DNA of 64,000 nt from Micropterix aruncella (GCA_944548615.1 OX155950.1:31403691-31467690); one strand, 5' to 3'; shown: positions 1 through 12,750, counted from the stretch's first letter. Numbers and translations: made by a program. The notes: a model not told the origin generated them from the sequence alone.

Positions 1-1070
1 CATTTTTTTTATTAATTATTTTTTATCGACAACAATATGGAGGACAATATTAAGTTTGTAAATGGTTGGTTACGACCTAAGTTGCAGACACAATAATGGA
101 AAAAAAAATATTCTTCGTCTGCACGTAGAATATCTTTTTTTTCTTTTGTAATGTAGTTGAGGAACGTCCGCAGTTTTTATACAGATTTCCTAGATTTAAA
201 TTAAAATATCTAGACACCTAGACACCTCCATTGTCTCATTGTCATCAAATATGTCTATATACAATATCAGCGAAATGTGTTCGTTTTACAGTAGTTCATC
301 CGTATATCGAGCAGAATCTTAGGCTTCAGAATAATAACCAATGGACTACTACGGTTAGCCCAATTTAGTTAGTAAAACAAGTACTTTCGTGTCTTATTTA
401 TTACAGTTTTATGTGTGAATTTCGCGAAATGAAGTGTTCTGCGGTTTGAAACGTTCAGGATGGTGACCTTGTTTAGGAAGAGAGAGACAGACAAAGTAAC
501 AGGGAGGAATGTTGAAATAAAAACGTTATTCACATTCATATAAATATATAATATAAAAGAGATTTGTGTGTGACATGCTACATTACAAATGTTTTCAAAA
601 ACCATGCTTCACAAAATAATCTACAAGATATTTCTGTACATTTTATTAAACTAACAAATAGTGTTTATAACAACATTTTACTCAGTGTCTTACTCTTCAG
701 AGAAATTTTCAGGGATTAAGGGATTTTATTAAACGTTAGGTCAATAAATCAGCATATCTGTATAACCAGATCGCTCCATGTGGAGCTTTAGCCTCTGATG
801 CCAGAGCAAGTCGCTGCCCCTCTGAAACCGCATCCTGCTAAAAAAAAGCATTTGCTGCGACCTATTATTGTCCATTTGCATTTATAGCCGCGAATAGGTT
901 TACACAAAACGTCTGCCCAATGCATCCCCTGGGGGTAAAATGAATAATCAACCAGCGAGTCCATTTTTTTCCAGCTCTATCAAAGGCTTGCTAGGCGAGC
1001 GCAAGTGCAATGTCTATCTGACGGGTCGGGCTCCTCCTTTTATTCCGATGAATTTGATTCGAAACAGGGA
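1..1070. other. A+T-rich intergenic DNA
   Basis: I see no coding region, RNA gene or clear repeat border in positions 1-760. A more GC-balanced patch at about 760-1070 has short open frames, but these run on into the tandem repeat that follows and look like nothing known. It could be the edge of an old transposon. Confidence 0.5.
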
Positions 1071-1382
1071 CGAATTATGTATTCATTGTATTTATGTTTT
1101 ACTATTTACGTATTGGTGTTGGGTATAAATACTAAATATTTTCAAATAATTTGCGAGTGTATGACCCAACAATACAGTCGATTTATGTATGCATTGTATT
1201 TATGTATCACTACGTATTTATGTATTGGTGTTAGGTGTAAATCTTAATTTATTATCAACTAATGTGCGCGTGTATGACGGGATAATACAGTCGATTTATG
1301 TATCCATTGTATTTATGTATCACTAAGTATTTATATATTGGTGTTGGGTGTAAATCTTAATTTATTATCAACTAATGTGCGA
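1071..1382. repeat. three-copy tandem repeat, about 110 bp unit
   Basis: Three head-to-tail units begin with CGATTTATGTAT or a close variant at 1071, 1179 and 1292, so the spacing is 108 and 113 bp. Units 2 and 3 are closest to each other, and unit 1 is more diverged. Each contains TATTTATGTATCACTA-like and TATTGGTGTTGGGTG-like blocks. The overlapping short ORFs across 940-1247 follow from the repeat and are not counted as genes. Confidence 0.75.
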
Positions 1383-2926
1383 TGAGCCAATGGCTATAGG
1401 TTTAGTAAGTTTTCATACACGCTATATAGCAATGTATACCGACTATCATAGCCATTTTGCGGTAAATATTATTATTTGTAATAAATAAATAAAATAAAAT
1501 ATGCAGGAATTATATAAACTTATATATGCAGGAATTATAGGTCTTAATATGGCTACTTCTAAAATTCCTCACTCTCGAAGGAATAGATAAATGGGCTGGG
1601 CGAGAGAGATAATCCCATTATGTTTTAACACGTATAATCCTGTTACCGCCTGCTGGCGAATTGCTTGCAGGCTTCAAATTATGGCGTTTAAATAAATTGT
1701 CCATAATTAGATGGATCATGGCAAGCGCAGACAACGCGCAAGATGACGGCGCCATCATCCCGCCCTTCCTACCAGTAAATGATAGTGAAAAAATGTACTA
1801 TCTAAATGTCGTTTTGGAAACAAAACGATAAAATGTAAGATCCTTTAAAGGCACTGGTAGTAAAGGATGAACTTGCAATCGATAATCCGCACTAAGGTGT
1901 CATATTTCAAAAAAATGTATATTGGAAAACATTCTTATTATTTTTTTTTCTTATTGGAAATCTTAATTACATACCTACATTTTATATTAAACTAACAAGT
2001 GTAGGTAAGGGAGTACAATAGGGACACTTCAGATTTTTAAGAAAATCGAGATACTTGTGTAGGTAATTTTCCGCGATAAAATGGTAAATAATATCTATCA
2101 ACAATTATATCACATATTATCATTTAAAACAACAAACTTATATTAAATTAGTAATGATATCACTTACATTCAATATTACTAAATATTACCAATAAATACG
2201 TCCGCATACAATTGAATAAACCTAATACTGAAATAATGACTATGTATGTAAATATTGTAAGTAGGTATATGTATGCAATTAAATATATTTTTGAATAATA
2301 ATACAGATGTATAACAACATCATATATTTTAATTTGAGTATAAAATTACGTGTTCACAGGAAAACTCTGAAATGTAAAAGAAAAGATTCTACCTTAGTAC
2401 ATATTACAGAATCTACCTTAGTACATATACATAGTACAGTTTTTGTATATATACTGTTTTTGCTTCTTTCTTTGAAAATAAAATATTATTATCGTTATTT
2501 TTATTTTATATGAAATTAAATATAACGTAGATTGTTTACATAGTTTAGTTATTGACCTAACGCAACGATTTAAAGAAATATTACTAAAATAATTATTTCT
2601 TATGTGGCACCATGTGTCTTGGGGTCGGTTGAAACAACTATCGATGATATTTGAAAAGTCTATTAAAACAGCATTTGTTTAAATGTAAATATGTATTTAT
2701 TTTGTGACGAAATATTATCAAGAGCGTATAGATTTATTATTGACAATGACTTCCTTGTGTGACAATGACTTTTTTTATCAGTGAAAGTAAATTTAAATCT
2801 TATCTACCATTTTTATTCTTATTCGAGTCATTCAAAGTTAAACTTAAATAATAACATAATTACTGACCAAACAAGGACACGGTTTTGACCAGACGTATTA
2901 CTATACCTACTCGATAATATATTAAG
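1383..2926. other. A+T-rich intergenic DNA
   Basis: Nothing recognisable as coding or RNA. A GC-richer stretch near 1560-1780 is not assigned to any family. Short ORFs at 2307-2513 and 2828-3073 are A+T-rich and show no domain. Confidence 0.5.
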
Positions 2927-3445
2927 CATAATGGTGTATGACAATTTCTGGCATGTAAAACGCGCAAGCCGACTTGACAAGTCTAGCTGTAGGTATATTA
3001 CAGGCTGCATTTCTGCACTAAACGAACTGACTTTACATAACATTATATCAAGTAACACATGCCACAATGCCATTATTTATCGCAATGTCTTCTCACCTTT
3101 AAAGTGTGGTACCATTACGATAACTATATATAGTAGGATTATGTCCAGAAGTCACCATGTAAACCGTGAAATGATCCCTACATTGCCAATCCTTCTAGCG
3201 GCATTCACCTTTATTAGACCAACCAGCCAACTAAGATGACCACCTTGAAATATTTTTAACAACGATACTAAAGTAACTACATAATTCACGTTCGATCGAT
3301 CAATATTACGTTTTAAACCGACCATTGCGCCATCTACCAACGCGCGACAAACTACACTCATACAAAGAAGTTGTAACATTTTGTTTTTATGAGTAGGTTG
3401 ATTGCCAGCCATCAGTTGTATTTTGTGGCGAGATGTAAATATGTA
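2927..3445 (+). repeat. dispersed repeat family B, copy 1
   Basis: This copy starts CATAATGGTGTATGACAATT and ends near CAGTTGTATTTTGTG. It matches 6818-7287 in the same order, with shared blocks such as GCGCGACAAACTACACT and CAACGATACTAAA, but it has many substitutions and differing middle segments. A third partial copy lies inverted at 50455-50625. The opposite-strand ORFs inside it (2931-3239 and 3152-3562) are not conserved in the second copy, so I do not call them genes. The element class is unknown. Confidence 0.65.
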
Positions 3446-4904
3446 AAATCGTCGTAAAATAAATACGTATTTTGTGGCAAGACAGTTGCATTTTAACGTA
3501 TTAGAAATACGTATAATACACCATTCTTTTCTGACCACTGGCAAACGACTCATATATTTCACCTTACAGTGACGTTATTATTAATGACGTTTCGCCGTGA
3601 CAATGTATTAGATGTTCAGTACAATGGTATTACTGTCATATCATTGAGTAAAGTAGTATTACTGTTACATCATTGAGTAGAATTGTTTTGTGTGTAATCT
3701 TATGGTTATTGATTATACGTGTCTTCCGATGTAATCGAGACGTAGCATACAGATTTAGGTGTGTAATACAATTAGTCTGGCATTTTCCGTATCGCCATTG
3801 CCACTGCCTGAAGTTTTTTTTAGTGAATTGTTACAGATGTGTACTGGCATCTTAACACTGATATTAAAAAAAGTGTCTCGGGTTACATTTTAATGATCGT
3901 CGTCCATGCGTAGAACATTAGATTTCTAATTGTGTTGTCCTCTGTTTCAATTGTTTCCATTTCTATTGTCTACTTATCCCAAAAATAAAATTGTCATTAA
4001 CATGTCACCTTCATATTTTTCTCATATAACAGACACGCTAAATAAATAATAATACATAGAAAACATTTTATCTAAGTGGAAATTGTCAAAATTATGTATT
4101 TAACAAAAATCAGTGATAGCTTTGAGACACGTGAGCTTTTATTTAAGTTGAAAGCCAAAGAATAAATTGCCCTTATTATTTGATATTTGATATCAGATAT
4201 CCGTCAGAATAAATGTATCGCACAAATATAATATTTTATATCGCAAGCTGTGTTCTGAGGGTGCGTTTACTGTGTAAGCGTGTGATAAGGGAGCGATGTC
4301 AATGTAATATCAAACTAATTTCTGGGTCTGACAATGAATTAAAAGTTGTATTTATTTAATCGTGTTTTATGCCTTGTCTATTAGAAAAATCTACTTAAAA
4401 CTAATTTTCTTAGAGTCTGGGAGAAAATATCTAAGACGCTTTGGCAAAAGATGCTTCGGCAAAGACGCTTTGCCCTGGTTAGATCTCGTATTTCTTATCC
4501 CTCGATTGCCATTCACTAGTTTAACTATTTTATTTGCAGTAGAGAGACAAAATACAAAATATTCAAAAATATATGCCTTTGAGCGTAGACAATCACGTAA
4601 TCAAACGTAATCAAACGACTAACGCTGCTAAAAGGTGTGTACTCATATCAAGAGACCTGGTTTTTATTACCCACATGAAGATTGTTAAAAAAAAAAACAA
4701 TATATACTAGAAAAATACTACACTTAATTATCTAATAAATATTATTATAAATATACACTTTATAATTATTTTTAGGAATGTCATCATCATCAAATCAATA
4801 ATACGATCTTAAAAATATTATTATACTACATAAATGTAAAAAAAAACATGTAATATAATAATCAATACAGCCGTTCGTTATAAATCATTTTTTTTTTTTA
4901 GGCA
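3446..4904. other. A+T-rich intergenic DNA
   Basis: No gene or RNA is supported. Short ORFs at 3673-3855 and 4362-4610 have no recognisable domain. The segment 4680-4900 is almost pure A+T, with short A and T runs. Confidence 0.5.
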
Positions 4905-5045
4905 TTACTATAGAACATTAATTTTGCTTACAAAAATAACAGGAACCGAATGGCAAAACCTTATGGCAAAACCGAATGGCAAAACCGTTTGCTTATTTGA
5001 TTCTGCAATAAATTATGTAAAAGTTTTAGTAACATGCTAATAAAA
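4905..5045 (-). mobile_element. LINE 3'-end-like repeat family D, copy 1
   Basis: The segment beginning GCTTACAAAAATAACAGGAA is repeated at about 18470, including the GAATGGCAAAACC block. In this copy that block is itself repeated three times. At the second locus the sequence is preceded by a TTTATTTATTTATT run, which on the minus strand reads as an A-rich tail. I therefore infer the 3' end of a minus-strand retroposon. Confidence 0.45.
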
Positions 5046-5075
5046 CTAATTAAACTTAGTTTTTTTTAAATATAG

Positions 5076-5501
5076 CTATAGATCTGCACTGCAATATCGC
5101 TGACGCCACACACTCGCTGAATAAGCAACTCCCCTGAAAATTGTGCTTAGATTACGCCCACTGTTTAGGCACGGCAGCAAACTACTCTGTGCTGGAACAG
5201 AATGCTCGTGCTGGTAACGGGACCATGCTATCCTCAAATGTAGATATCTTGGCTCTTCATACCGTACATCTTCAGAGCATGCAATGCTAAATACAGTTGT
5301 CTCCTTTGTTCCATATTCTGCATATTTGCTCGTTTGAGAAAAGGCGAAAGAAAAGTGATAGCGAGGTTGAGCTGTTGAAACAAAATCTATCGCAGGCGTT
5401 CGGCATCCTTTGAAGCCTACGCTCCGACCTCTTGTGCATGCTTGGGTCATACACTCAGTCGCCATAATCATAAACACAGATAAAATTAAATCATTGATCA
5501 T
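5076..5501 (-). CDS. unrecognised 141-codon ORF, possible secreted protein
   Basis: This is the longest non-repetitive, unassigned ATG-to-stop frame in the window. The first 20 residues (MINDLILSVFMIMATECMTQ) look like a short signal peptide. They are followed by a Cys-10 residues-Cys loop at about residues 22-33. Six or more cysteines and many aromatic residues follow. I recognise no domain and no dibasic-flanked peptide repeats. There is no obvious promoter or poly(A) signal, and the flanks are repeats. It could be a chance frame in locally GC-richer DNA, a decayed exon or a small secreted peptide gene. Confidence 0.22.
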   Translation of the reverse strand: MINDLILSVFMIMATECMTQACTRGRSVGFKGCRTPAIDFVSTAQPRYHFSFAFSQTSKYAEYGTKETTVFSIACSEDVRYEEPRYLHLRIAWSRYQHEHSVPAQSSLLPCLNSGRNLSTIFRGVAYSASVWRQRYCSADL

Positions 5502-5785
5502 AAGTATTCGGACCCGGACGCTGAGGTACTTCCGTAATATCCTCGTATTAGAGACTTAAGTTGGATATACGACTATTCCCAGTTGGGATTGAAACCTTAC
5601 ATTTGCGCCAACTCCCCTGCAGCATTAAAGATTAATGATATTAAAAAAACTCACAAAACAAATAAACTCGGTGGGATTTTTTTTGAACGGGGAATAAGAA
5701 TAAGACTTAAATAATTGTGCACTCTTCTTTGCCTATTTGCTAAAAACTTTTCCTTATGTGTGACAATAAAATAGAATATGTACAA

Positions 5786-6105
5786 CCGATGTAGATAACG
5801 CATCAAGCCAGACTGTTTAGACACCTTCAATCCTTAGTTTCCACTAAATTTTACTATCTAATCTTGCTACAGCTTTACACGTCGAGCTTCCTTTCCGCAA
5901 AAGAATCTATTACGTTCAAAAATCGACTTAGGATGATTTCCAAAATCAAATGAACAAACTATAGTACAACGCGCCCTGAATGCCATGGCAGGCGCTTTAG
6001 TAAAAAAAGGTTTTTTCAAACACATGAATTTGGCTCCCCATTAAGTTGCCACCCGAAGTAGGTACCCCGGTTTGCTTCTTCCGAGATCCAAGAGTAGCAA
6101 GTATG
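5786..6105. repeat. dispersed repeat family E, copy 1
   Basis: It matches 38595-39125 in the same orientation. Shared blocks are ACACCTTCAATCCTTAG, TTACACGTCGAGCTT, CCAAAATCAAATGAAC and a GCCCTGAATGC block. The second copy carries roughly 230 extra bases in the middle. The element type is not recognised. Confidence 0.6.
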
Positions 6106-6817
6106 TTTTTCTAACCTGAAAGGCTCTGTCTTCTGTTCAACTTTGGCAAACATGACGCAGTTCTAAAAATCAGATATTGAAAAGCAATCTTCCAATATCA
6201 TTTAAAAACCCTCCTATGTAGCCGCGCCCTTACCTATATATAAATTGACGTTATCTGCATATTTGATCATGTCACTAAAAAAACATGAGAGCGATTGGCC
6301 GCAATGTCCGAGCGTAAAAGGGTTGCATTGCATGCATTTGGCTGCGAGGAGCGAAAAAACCACAATGTTTAATCAAAGGCAGCTGGACACACGGTGCGTC
6401 CGTGGACTTCCCCATTGTGATACCCGATATCGCGAGGAGAGTGTGTTATTAATGATGTTTTAGCGGCAGTATTTGTAATTAAGTTAGGACCAAACGCTTG
6501 TTCAGAAGGCCTTCGAAAGGGAAAGGGTTGTCAGGTTTACTGACCGAGGGATGCGATGGTGTTTGATTGGGTAATGTGGTCCTTTGAATCCAGTGGTGCA
6601 TTCAGAAATCCTGTGATGGTAAGGAAGGGGGTGCATACTGAGATAAAAACTCTCAGCAATCATAATTATGAAACGGAAAATGCCAGACTGAGAAAAAAAC
6701 AAAGACGAGCCCCTTTAATTCCGATATTTCCGACTAAAGTAGGTACCAAAAAAACAGTTCGGATCAGACATGATACACAGTACAGCTCAGTCCTCACGAT
6801 TATCGATACTGTATGTC
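6106..6817. other. intergenic DNA without recognised features
   Basis: Short ORFs at 6245-6463, 6502-6702 and 6556-6831 occupy this stretch, but none resembles a known protein and they overlap on both strands. I see no repeat border. Confidence 0.45.
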
Positions 6818-7287
6818 ATAATGGTGTATGACCATTTCTGCCATGTAAAGCGTCGAACGTTGACGATTTTAATAGTCTGGCAGTATTACCTACACTGGAA
6901 AAAATATAACGATGTAATACACGGAAATATGCATGTTTCAACAAGTATTACGTATATATCTCGGACTGTTGTCCATACGTATGCATTAAAATGACGCGTA
7001 ACAGTGTTGGCGTGACGGTAGTTACCGTGCCGTAAACCTTTATTCGTTTTACCTTCATTGAACTAACCCCTGCCAACCAGCCATCTATGATGACCATCTT
7101 GGAATACTTTTGACAACGATACTAAAATGAGTATATTGTTCTCGTTCGATCGGTCGACATTACGCTTTAAATAGACAATCTCGACATCTTTTACCGCGCG
7201 ACAAACTACACTTATACAGAGAAGTCGTAACCTTTTCGTTGTTTTGAGTAAGCTGACTGGCAGCGATCAGTTGTGCATTTTACCTTT
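6818..7287 (+). repeat. dispersed repeat family B, copy 2
   Basis: It begins CATAATGGTGTATGACCATT and parallels the copy at 2927-3445. The middle part (about 6880-7040) also matches 50455-50625 in inverted orientation, including GGCGTG and GTAGTTACCGTGCCGTAA. Having three copies lets the element edges be approximated. No coding potential or terminal inverted repeat is visible. Confidence 0.65.
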
Positions 7288-7540
7288 ACACCACTGAACG
7301 TGTCGGTCGTCTGAATGCAAAGGAAGGAAGAACTTATTAGGAATAGTATTAAAAGCTTAAGAATACCCACTTCATGAGCATATCGCGGTTAAAGAAAGAA
7401 AGAAAGAAAGACAAAAACCTTCTTGTAACAAATTTACACTAACAATAATAAAGAAAAAAAAGATAAAATAGTGGTACAACCGCTTCAAACAAAAATGTAC
7501 ATCAGTGGACGAATTACGTATCGGTAAGCCCTCAACAAAC

Positions 7541-7690
7541 CGTAATGATAATAATAATAATAATAATAATAAACTCTTTATTTCAAAATAAAAAAGGCGA
7601 GCTTATTGCCTTGAGGCAATGTCTATCAGCTAACTTATAGCTTAAGTTTATAATATAATTTGTTACGTTGGCTACACAAAAGAATACTAA
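7541..7690 (-). mobile_element. 5'-truncated LINE 3' end with (TAA/ATT)n tail
   Basis: A run of about nine ATA/ATT triplets is followed by AACTCTTTATTTC and then GGCGAGCTTATTGCC. The mirror image, GGCAATAAGCTCGCC then AATAAAGAGTTTATTATTATT, occurs on the plus strand at about 35018-35080. This is the usual look of a LINE 3' end that has AATAAA and a short tail repeat. No reverse-transcriptase codons remain. Confidence 0.6.
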
Positions 7691-7869
7691 AAATTAAAGT
7701 GATTAGAAAAAAAGAAACAGACAGAAAACGAATAAGAAAAAGATATAAAAAAAAGGAAAACAAATTAATGACCACATTGATCAAGTTTGTTTTTGTTTGT
7801 TTGTTTAAGCTATAGTTCTTTTGTTTGTTTAAGTTTGTTTAATGATCAAATTTGAATTTTGGTCATACG

Positions 7870-8474
7870 TAACGTGACCATTTTTTCGTCAAATTGGGAC
7901 ACCTTTGTAGAAAAATAACGTGTTGATCTTTTACTACTTTTTATTCGAAAATTAAAAACATGATAACAGTATTACTAATAATATGTAGGTAGATATCTAC
8001 GCAGTTGTTTTATATTTTTCGGAGGAGCAAATTTGTTTCAAAATATCGGGTCTAGTTTTTAAGTAAGAATGGAGCTGATTACATGATTTATTAATGGTGG
8101 TCTTGGTTATCAAAATGGCTTTCGAAACTGCGACACTTACCTGTGTTTTTTTGCTTGTCCATATTTTATTCATTAGAGAAAAAACTCTTTCGACAGTTGC
8201 ATTACTTCCAGGCAGACATAACACGTACTCAATCATTTTACGAAAGTTAGTACAGTTGAGATTGTTATCACGAAAGAGTATGAACCACTCCACCCAACGG
8301 TCTTCAGCAGCAACATTGTAAGAATTCCAGCTTGTGATTTTGTTACCTTTTGGGCTTAAATTATCTTTTGGAGTGTTTGAGAAAGCGGGACATTTTTGCT
8401 CTCGCTGGGGATAGCGGGACAGACAGCCTGAAAGCGGGGCTGTCCCGCCCATTGCGGGACGTATGGTCACGTTA
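7870..8474 (-). mobile_element. internally deleted hAT DNA transposon (605 bp)
   Basis: The element has inverted ends TAACGTGACCAT (left) and ATGGTCACGTTA (right). It is flanked by a perfect 8 bp direct repeat, GTCATACG, at 7862-7869 and 8475-8482. An 8 bp target duplication is the hallmark of the hAT superfamily. Inside it keeps only the dimerisation part of the transposase on the minus strand. The right end carries several GCGGGAC/GTCCCGC blocks that are probably transposase-binding subterminal repeats (inferred). It cannot transpose alone. Confidence 0.85.
7997..8362 (-). pseudogene. hAT transposase C-terminal dimerisation domain (fragment)
   Basis: The open frame on this strand runs from 8479 to a stop at 7997, but only the downstream part looks like protein. 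It holds the hAT dimerisation signature: a tryptophan-rich lead-in (RWVEWF), then VLCLPGSNATVERVFS and MNKIW, matching the family pattern of a small-residue SxxxERxFS core. The upstream 110 or so bases of the frame are terminal GC-rich repeat, so the ATG at 8479 is not the real start. The N-terminal zinc finger and catalytic DDE parts are missing, removed by the internal deletion. Confidence 0.8.
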
Positions 8475-8482
8475 GTCATACG

Positions 8483-10058
<1,576 letters not shown>

Positions 10059-10488
10059 CGCTGCATAATCTTTTCATACGAAAATCTATACCATACTCAT
10101 TGAAATAATGACCTCGCTATTAATGAACATCAAGGCGGAATATAGAGGAAATAATCGAGAATCTTTCAAATTATATTATTTTATGCACATAATATATAAT
10201 TTTCGGCGCTAATTAAGGACGGATGGAAATTGTATGCAAGGTGATTGATTGAATGCTGAAAAGGAAACCAGTCGGTTCTAAAACGGCCCAAAAGATTCTT
10301 TGATAAATTATGTTTCATGTTGTCATCGATGGTAATATTATCGCAAAATTAATAGAATCAATCATTTCCTTAAAAAATGTTTTCTTCCTTTCCTTTTCGT
10401 TAACCTTCAAGTAAGGACGGGTAGCTTAACAGGCTCCGCGACATTCTCGGTTTCTTAGTTTCACACACTACTTCTGTCTCTCCGCAAT

Positions 10489-11040
10489 TTCAAATTTCAA
10501 ATTTTATTTATTGAGTTCAAATTATGAGTAGATTCAATATACAAAAGTCTTAACCTAACTAGGCTGCCGCCTGTTCCAAGGTAGACAATTTATTTTAATT
10601 ATCCTAAGAAATCTATAATAGGTATTAGGTTTATATAAATAAACAAAATCATACTTAATGTAACGGAAATATCTTAATTACCTAATAAAAATTCGTAAGA
10701 AAATGTCATGAAAATTGTCAATATTATTTTATTTTAAAACATGATAAAAATTATTATATATTTATATACGTATTGATAAGTATTAATATCCTACTAATAT
10801 TATAAACGCGAAACTTTGTATGTATGTATGGATGTTTGTTACTCTTTCACGCAAAAACTACTGAATGGATTTTGATGAACTTTACAATAATATAGCTTAC
10901 ACATCAGAATAACTCATAGGCTATAATTTATAAAGATATATGGTTTTCTATCATCATTATCACAATTTTCCATCACCACGCGGCTGAAACCGCTGGGCGC
11001 AGCTAGTGTATTAATAATATACAAAATAAATTCACTTTTT
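10489..11040 (-). mobile_element. LINE family F3, 3' end, copy 1 (split by a Helitron)
   Basis: The sequence starting CAAATTTCAAATTTTATTTA matches 32014-32400 closely over about 330 bases, including CTAACTAGGCTGCCG and CCAAGGTAGACAATTTATT. On the minus strand it ends in an AATTTG-type tail, as expected for a non-LTR retrotransposon 3' end. Only 3' untranslated sequence is present. It is interrupted at 10789-11006 by a Helitron. Confidence 0.85.
10789..11006 (+). mobile_element. short non-autonomous Helitron, 218 bp
   Basis: It begins TCCTACTAATATTATAAA and ends in CTAG, with a GCGG-CTGAAA-CCGC hairpin about 15 bases before the end. It sits between an A and a T, the Helitron insertion rule. 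The related LINE copy at about 32320 lacks it and reads straight through (AATA then TGTATTAATA), giving an empty site. The internal TTACTCTTTCACGC and AACTACTGAATGGATT blocks are typical of a very abundant insect family as I recall it. Confidence 0.88.
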
Positions 11041-11042
11041 TT

Positions 11043-11125
11043 TAGCGGTAGCTTCAGTTTTCGTAGCGGTAGTTTCTAAAACTGAAGGTAGCTTCGGTAG
11101 CTCCAGTTTTAGTAGCGAATTGACC
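11043..11125. repeat. short degenerate repeat of GGTAGCTTC / CAGTTTT blocks
   Basis: Variants of GGTAGCTTCAGTTTT and CGTAGCGGTAG recur four to five times, with one block inverted (AAAACTGAAGGTAGC). It lies between the Helitron and the piggyBac fragment. I cannot assign it. Confidence 0.5.
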
Positions 11126-11431
11126 AGTGAGGGAGGTGGTTGCGTCGCTTGAAGGTTGACAAGTAAGTCTGTGAGACCACACGCCTGTTAGACCACACGT
11201 CCCTTGTTTCCATATTGAATATTGTTAGGACGTGTCTATGTCTATTTTAGATTTTCTTGGTCATTATATGCAAATACGTGTAATCCACATAAAATTGCCG
11301 AGTTAGCTGAGGTCGAAAATGACTCGGCAAACAGTCGGCAAAAGAACTAAAAGAGCAAGCAGAATTTGACCCGCTAAAAAGCATAGAATAAAACCTACAA
11401 TTGTAGAAAGAAAGCATAGAACCTACAATTG

Positions 11432-11524
11432 AAGAAGAAAAAGCATAGAACCTACAATTGTATTGGATGCAGCAAGCCTGTGTGCCTTCAATGTTCTCGT
11501 TCCTTGTGCAGTGACTGCCTATAA
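11432..11524 (+). pseudogene. piggyBac-like transposase, C-terminal cysteine-rich domain
   Basis: A 31-codon frame ends in TAA and encodes a lysine-rich lead-in, then HRTYNCIGCSKPVCLQC and CSDC. Cysteine spacing is C-x2-C-x4-C-x2-C-x4-C-x2-C, the pattern of the zinc-binding tail that ends many piggyBac transposases. There is no start codon and the catalytic core is absent. The block coding HRTYNC is present three times between 11378 and 11460, out of frame with each other, so the 3' end of the gene was locally multiplied. The class call rests on the cysteine pattern alone. Confidence 0.6.
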
Positions 11525-11574
11525 TTCACAAATATGGCTTTCTAAGATTTTTTATTTTTCTTATCAGAAACACA

Positions 11575-11668
11575 GTATACCGAGTTAGAAGTATACTGTG
11601 TCAGAAGTATACTGTGTTAAAAGTATACTGTGTCAGAAGTATACTGTGTTAAAAGTATACTGTATCTG
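11575..11668. repeat. 16 bp minisatellite with palindromic GTATAC core
   Basis: GTATACTG recurs at 11591, 11607, 11623, 11639 and 11655, an exact 16 bp period. Units alternate GTATACTGTGTCAGAA and GTATACTGTGTTAAAA, which gives a 32 bp higher-order repeat. An inverted half unit, CACAGTATAC, sits just upstream at about 11571. It lies 50 bases after the piggyBac-like stop codon and could be that element's subterminal array (inferred). Confidence 0.85.
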
Positions 11669-11699
11669 GTATGATGTGTCAAAAGTGGCTATTATGTTG

Positions 11700-12573
11700 T
11701 CGATATTCGTAATATATTAGAATGTGAGATAAAAATGTTTATTTTGATGTATAAATATAGTACATGCTTTAAATTGCTAAAATGCTTTAAATAGCTTATA
11801 ATAAGTAAATATAGCCTAAAAAAGCCGTAATGGTGTTTTTTTCTTCATATTTCTATACATTTAATTATACAAGTCGATTATTTTACACCTTTTTTATTTT
11901 AAGAAGCCTATAACAGAGCTTTAACAGCCTTTGCGTATTGTCTATGTGTAATTGCATTAATACCAAGTTTTATATTATTATATTGGGTCGCTTATTCTAA
12001 GGTCTGCGGCTTTAAAGTTTGTTTATCGTGTGGATAGAGGCTGGTCGCAAGGTTGCGCTCAGTTGGCGACCTTCGTAAGGCATCGCGAAAAGTCTTAGGG
12101 CCGGCCTTAAGCAGTCCAACAAAAATAATTAACATTCGTCCGGACCGCAATGCCGAAATGGCCGTTTTCATTAATCGTTTTATCTCGTTTTGGGGTCAAG
12201 TATGAAACGACGAGGAAAACATGGCCGCATCAGCAAATATCCCAGTATAAGAAACGTTATACATACGTTCATGAATAAGATAAAACGAATTAACCGATTG
12301 CACTTTGTATCATCGCTGACGTTTCGGCGATGTTGCAACCGCCGTTTTTCATGGTAGGCTAAGGTGCTGTGAATCACCATCCGCGGTTAGGTGGCAAACT
12401 GCCGCTGTTACTACGCAAATTGTAACGGTGGTGGGGCCGATCCCACCGCCTCACATTTTAAATTATTTTTACCGTCGTTTTAAATTATTTTATTGCCTTA
12501 CAATGAAGATTATCGTGGTTGTTTGACATTACTTATATTATAATAAAAAAGACAAAAAGGGATTTAGCGCGCG
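11700..12573. other. intergenic DNA
   Basis: No gene is supported. The block GACGTTTCGGCGATGTTGCA at about 12319 resembles one arm of the hairpin retroposon at 17400-17580, so an old relative may lie at about 12310-12460. The ORF at 12180-12380 has no domain. Confidence 0.45.
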
Positions 12574-12689
12574 ACTAATGATTATTGAAAATTGTTTTAA
12601 ATCTATACTTCGGCGTAAATTTGATCTAAGATCTTGACAACGGGTTACGCCGAGATATAGATTGAAAATATTTTTCAATAATCATTAGT
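12574..12689. repeat. 116 bp foldback (hairpin) element
   Basis: ACTAATGATTATTGAAAA on the left is the reverse complement of the right end. The arms stay paired through ATCTATACTTCGGCGTAA and its partner, with few mismatches, to a short loop around 12630. Size and structure fit a MITE or a foldback remnant. No clear target duplication was found. Confidence 0.8.
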
Positions 12690-12750
12690 TTTTAGATACA
12701 CTAATCGCCTATTCCTTTCCAGCATAGATTCTCAACTTTGTGTTACCACT

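Noticed and set aside
3152..3562. 136-codon minus-strand ORF
   Set aside because: It lies mostly in dispersed repeat family B and the frame is not kept in the copy at 6818-7287.
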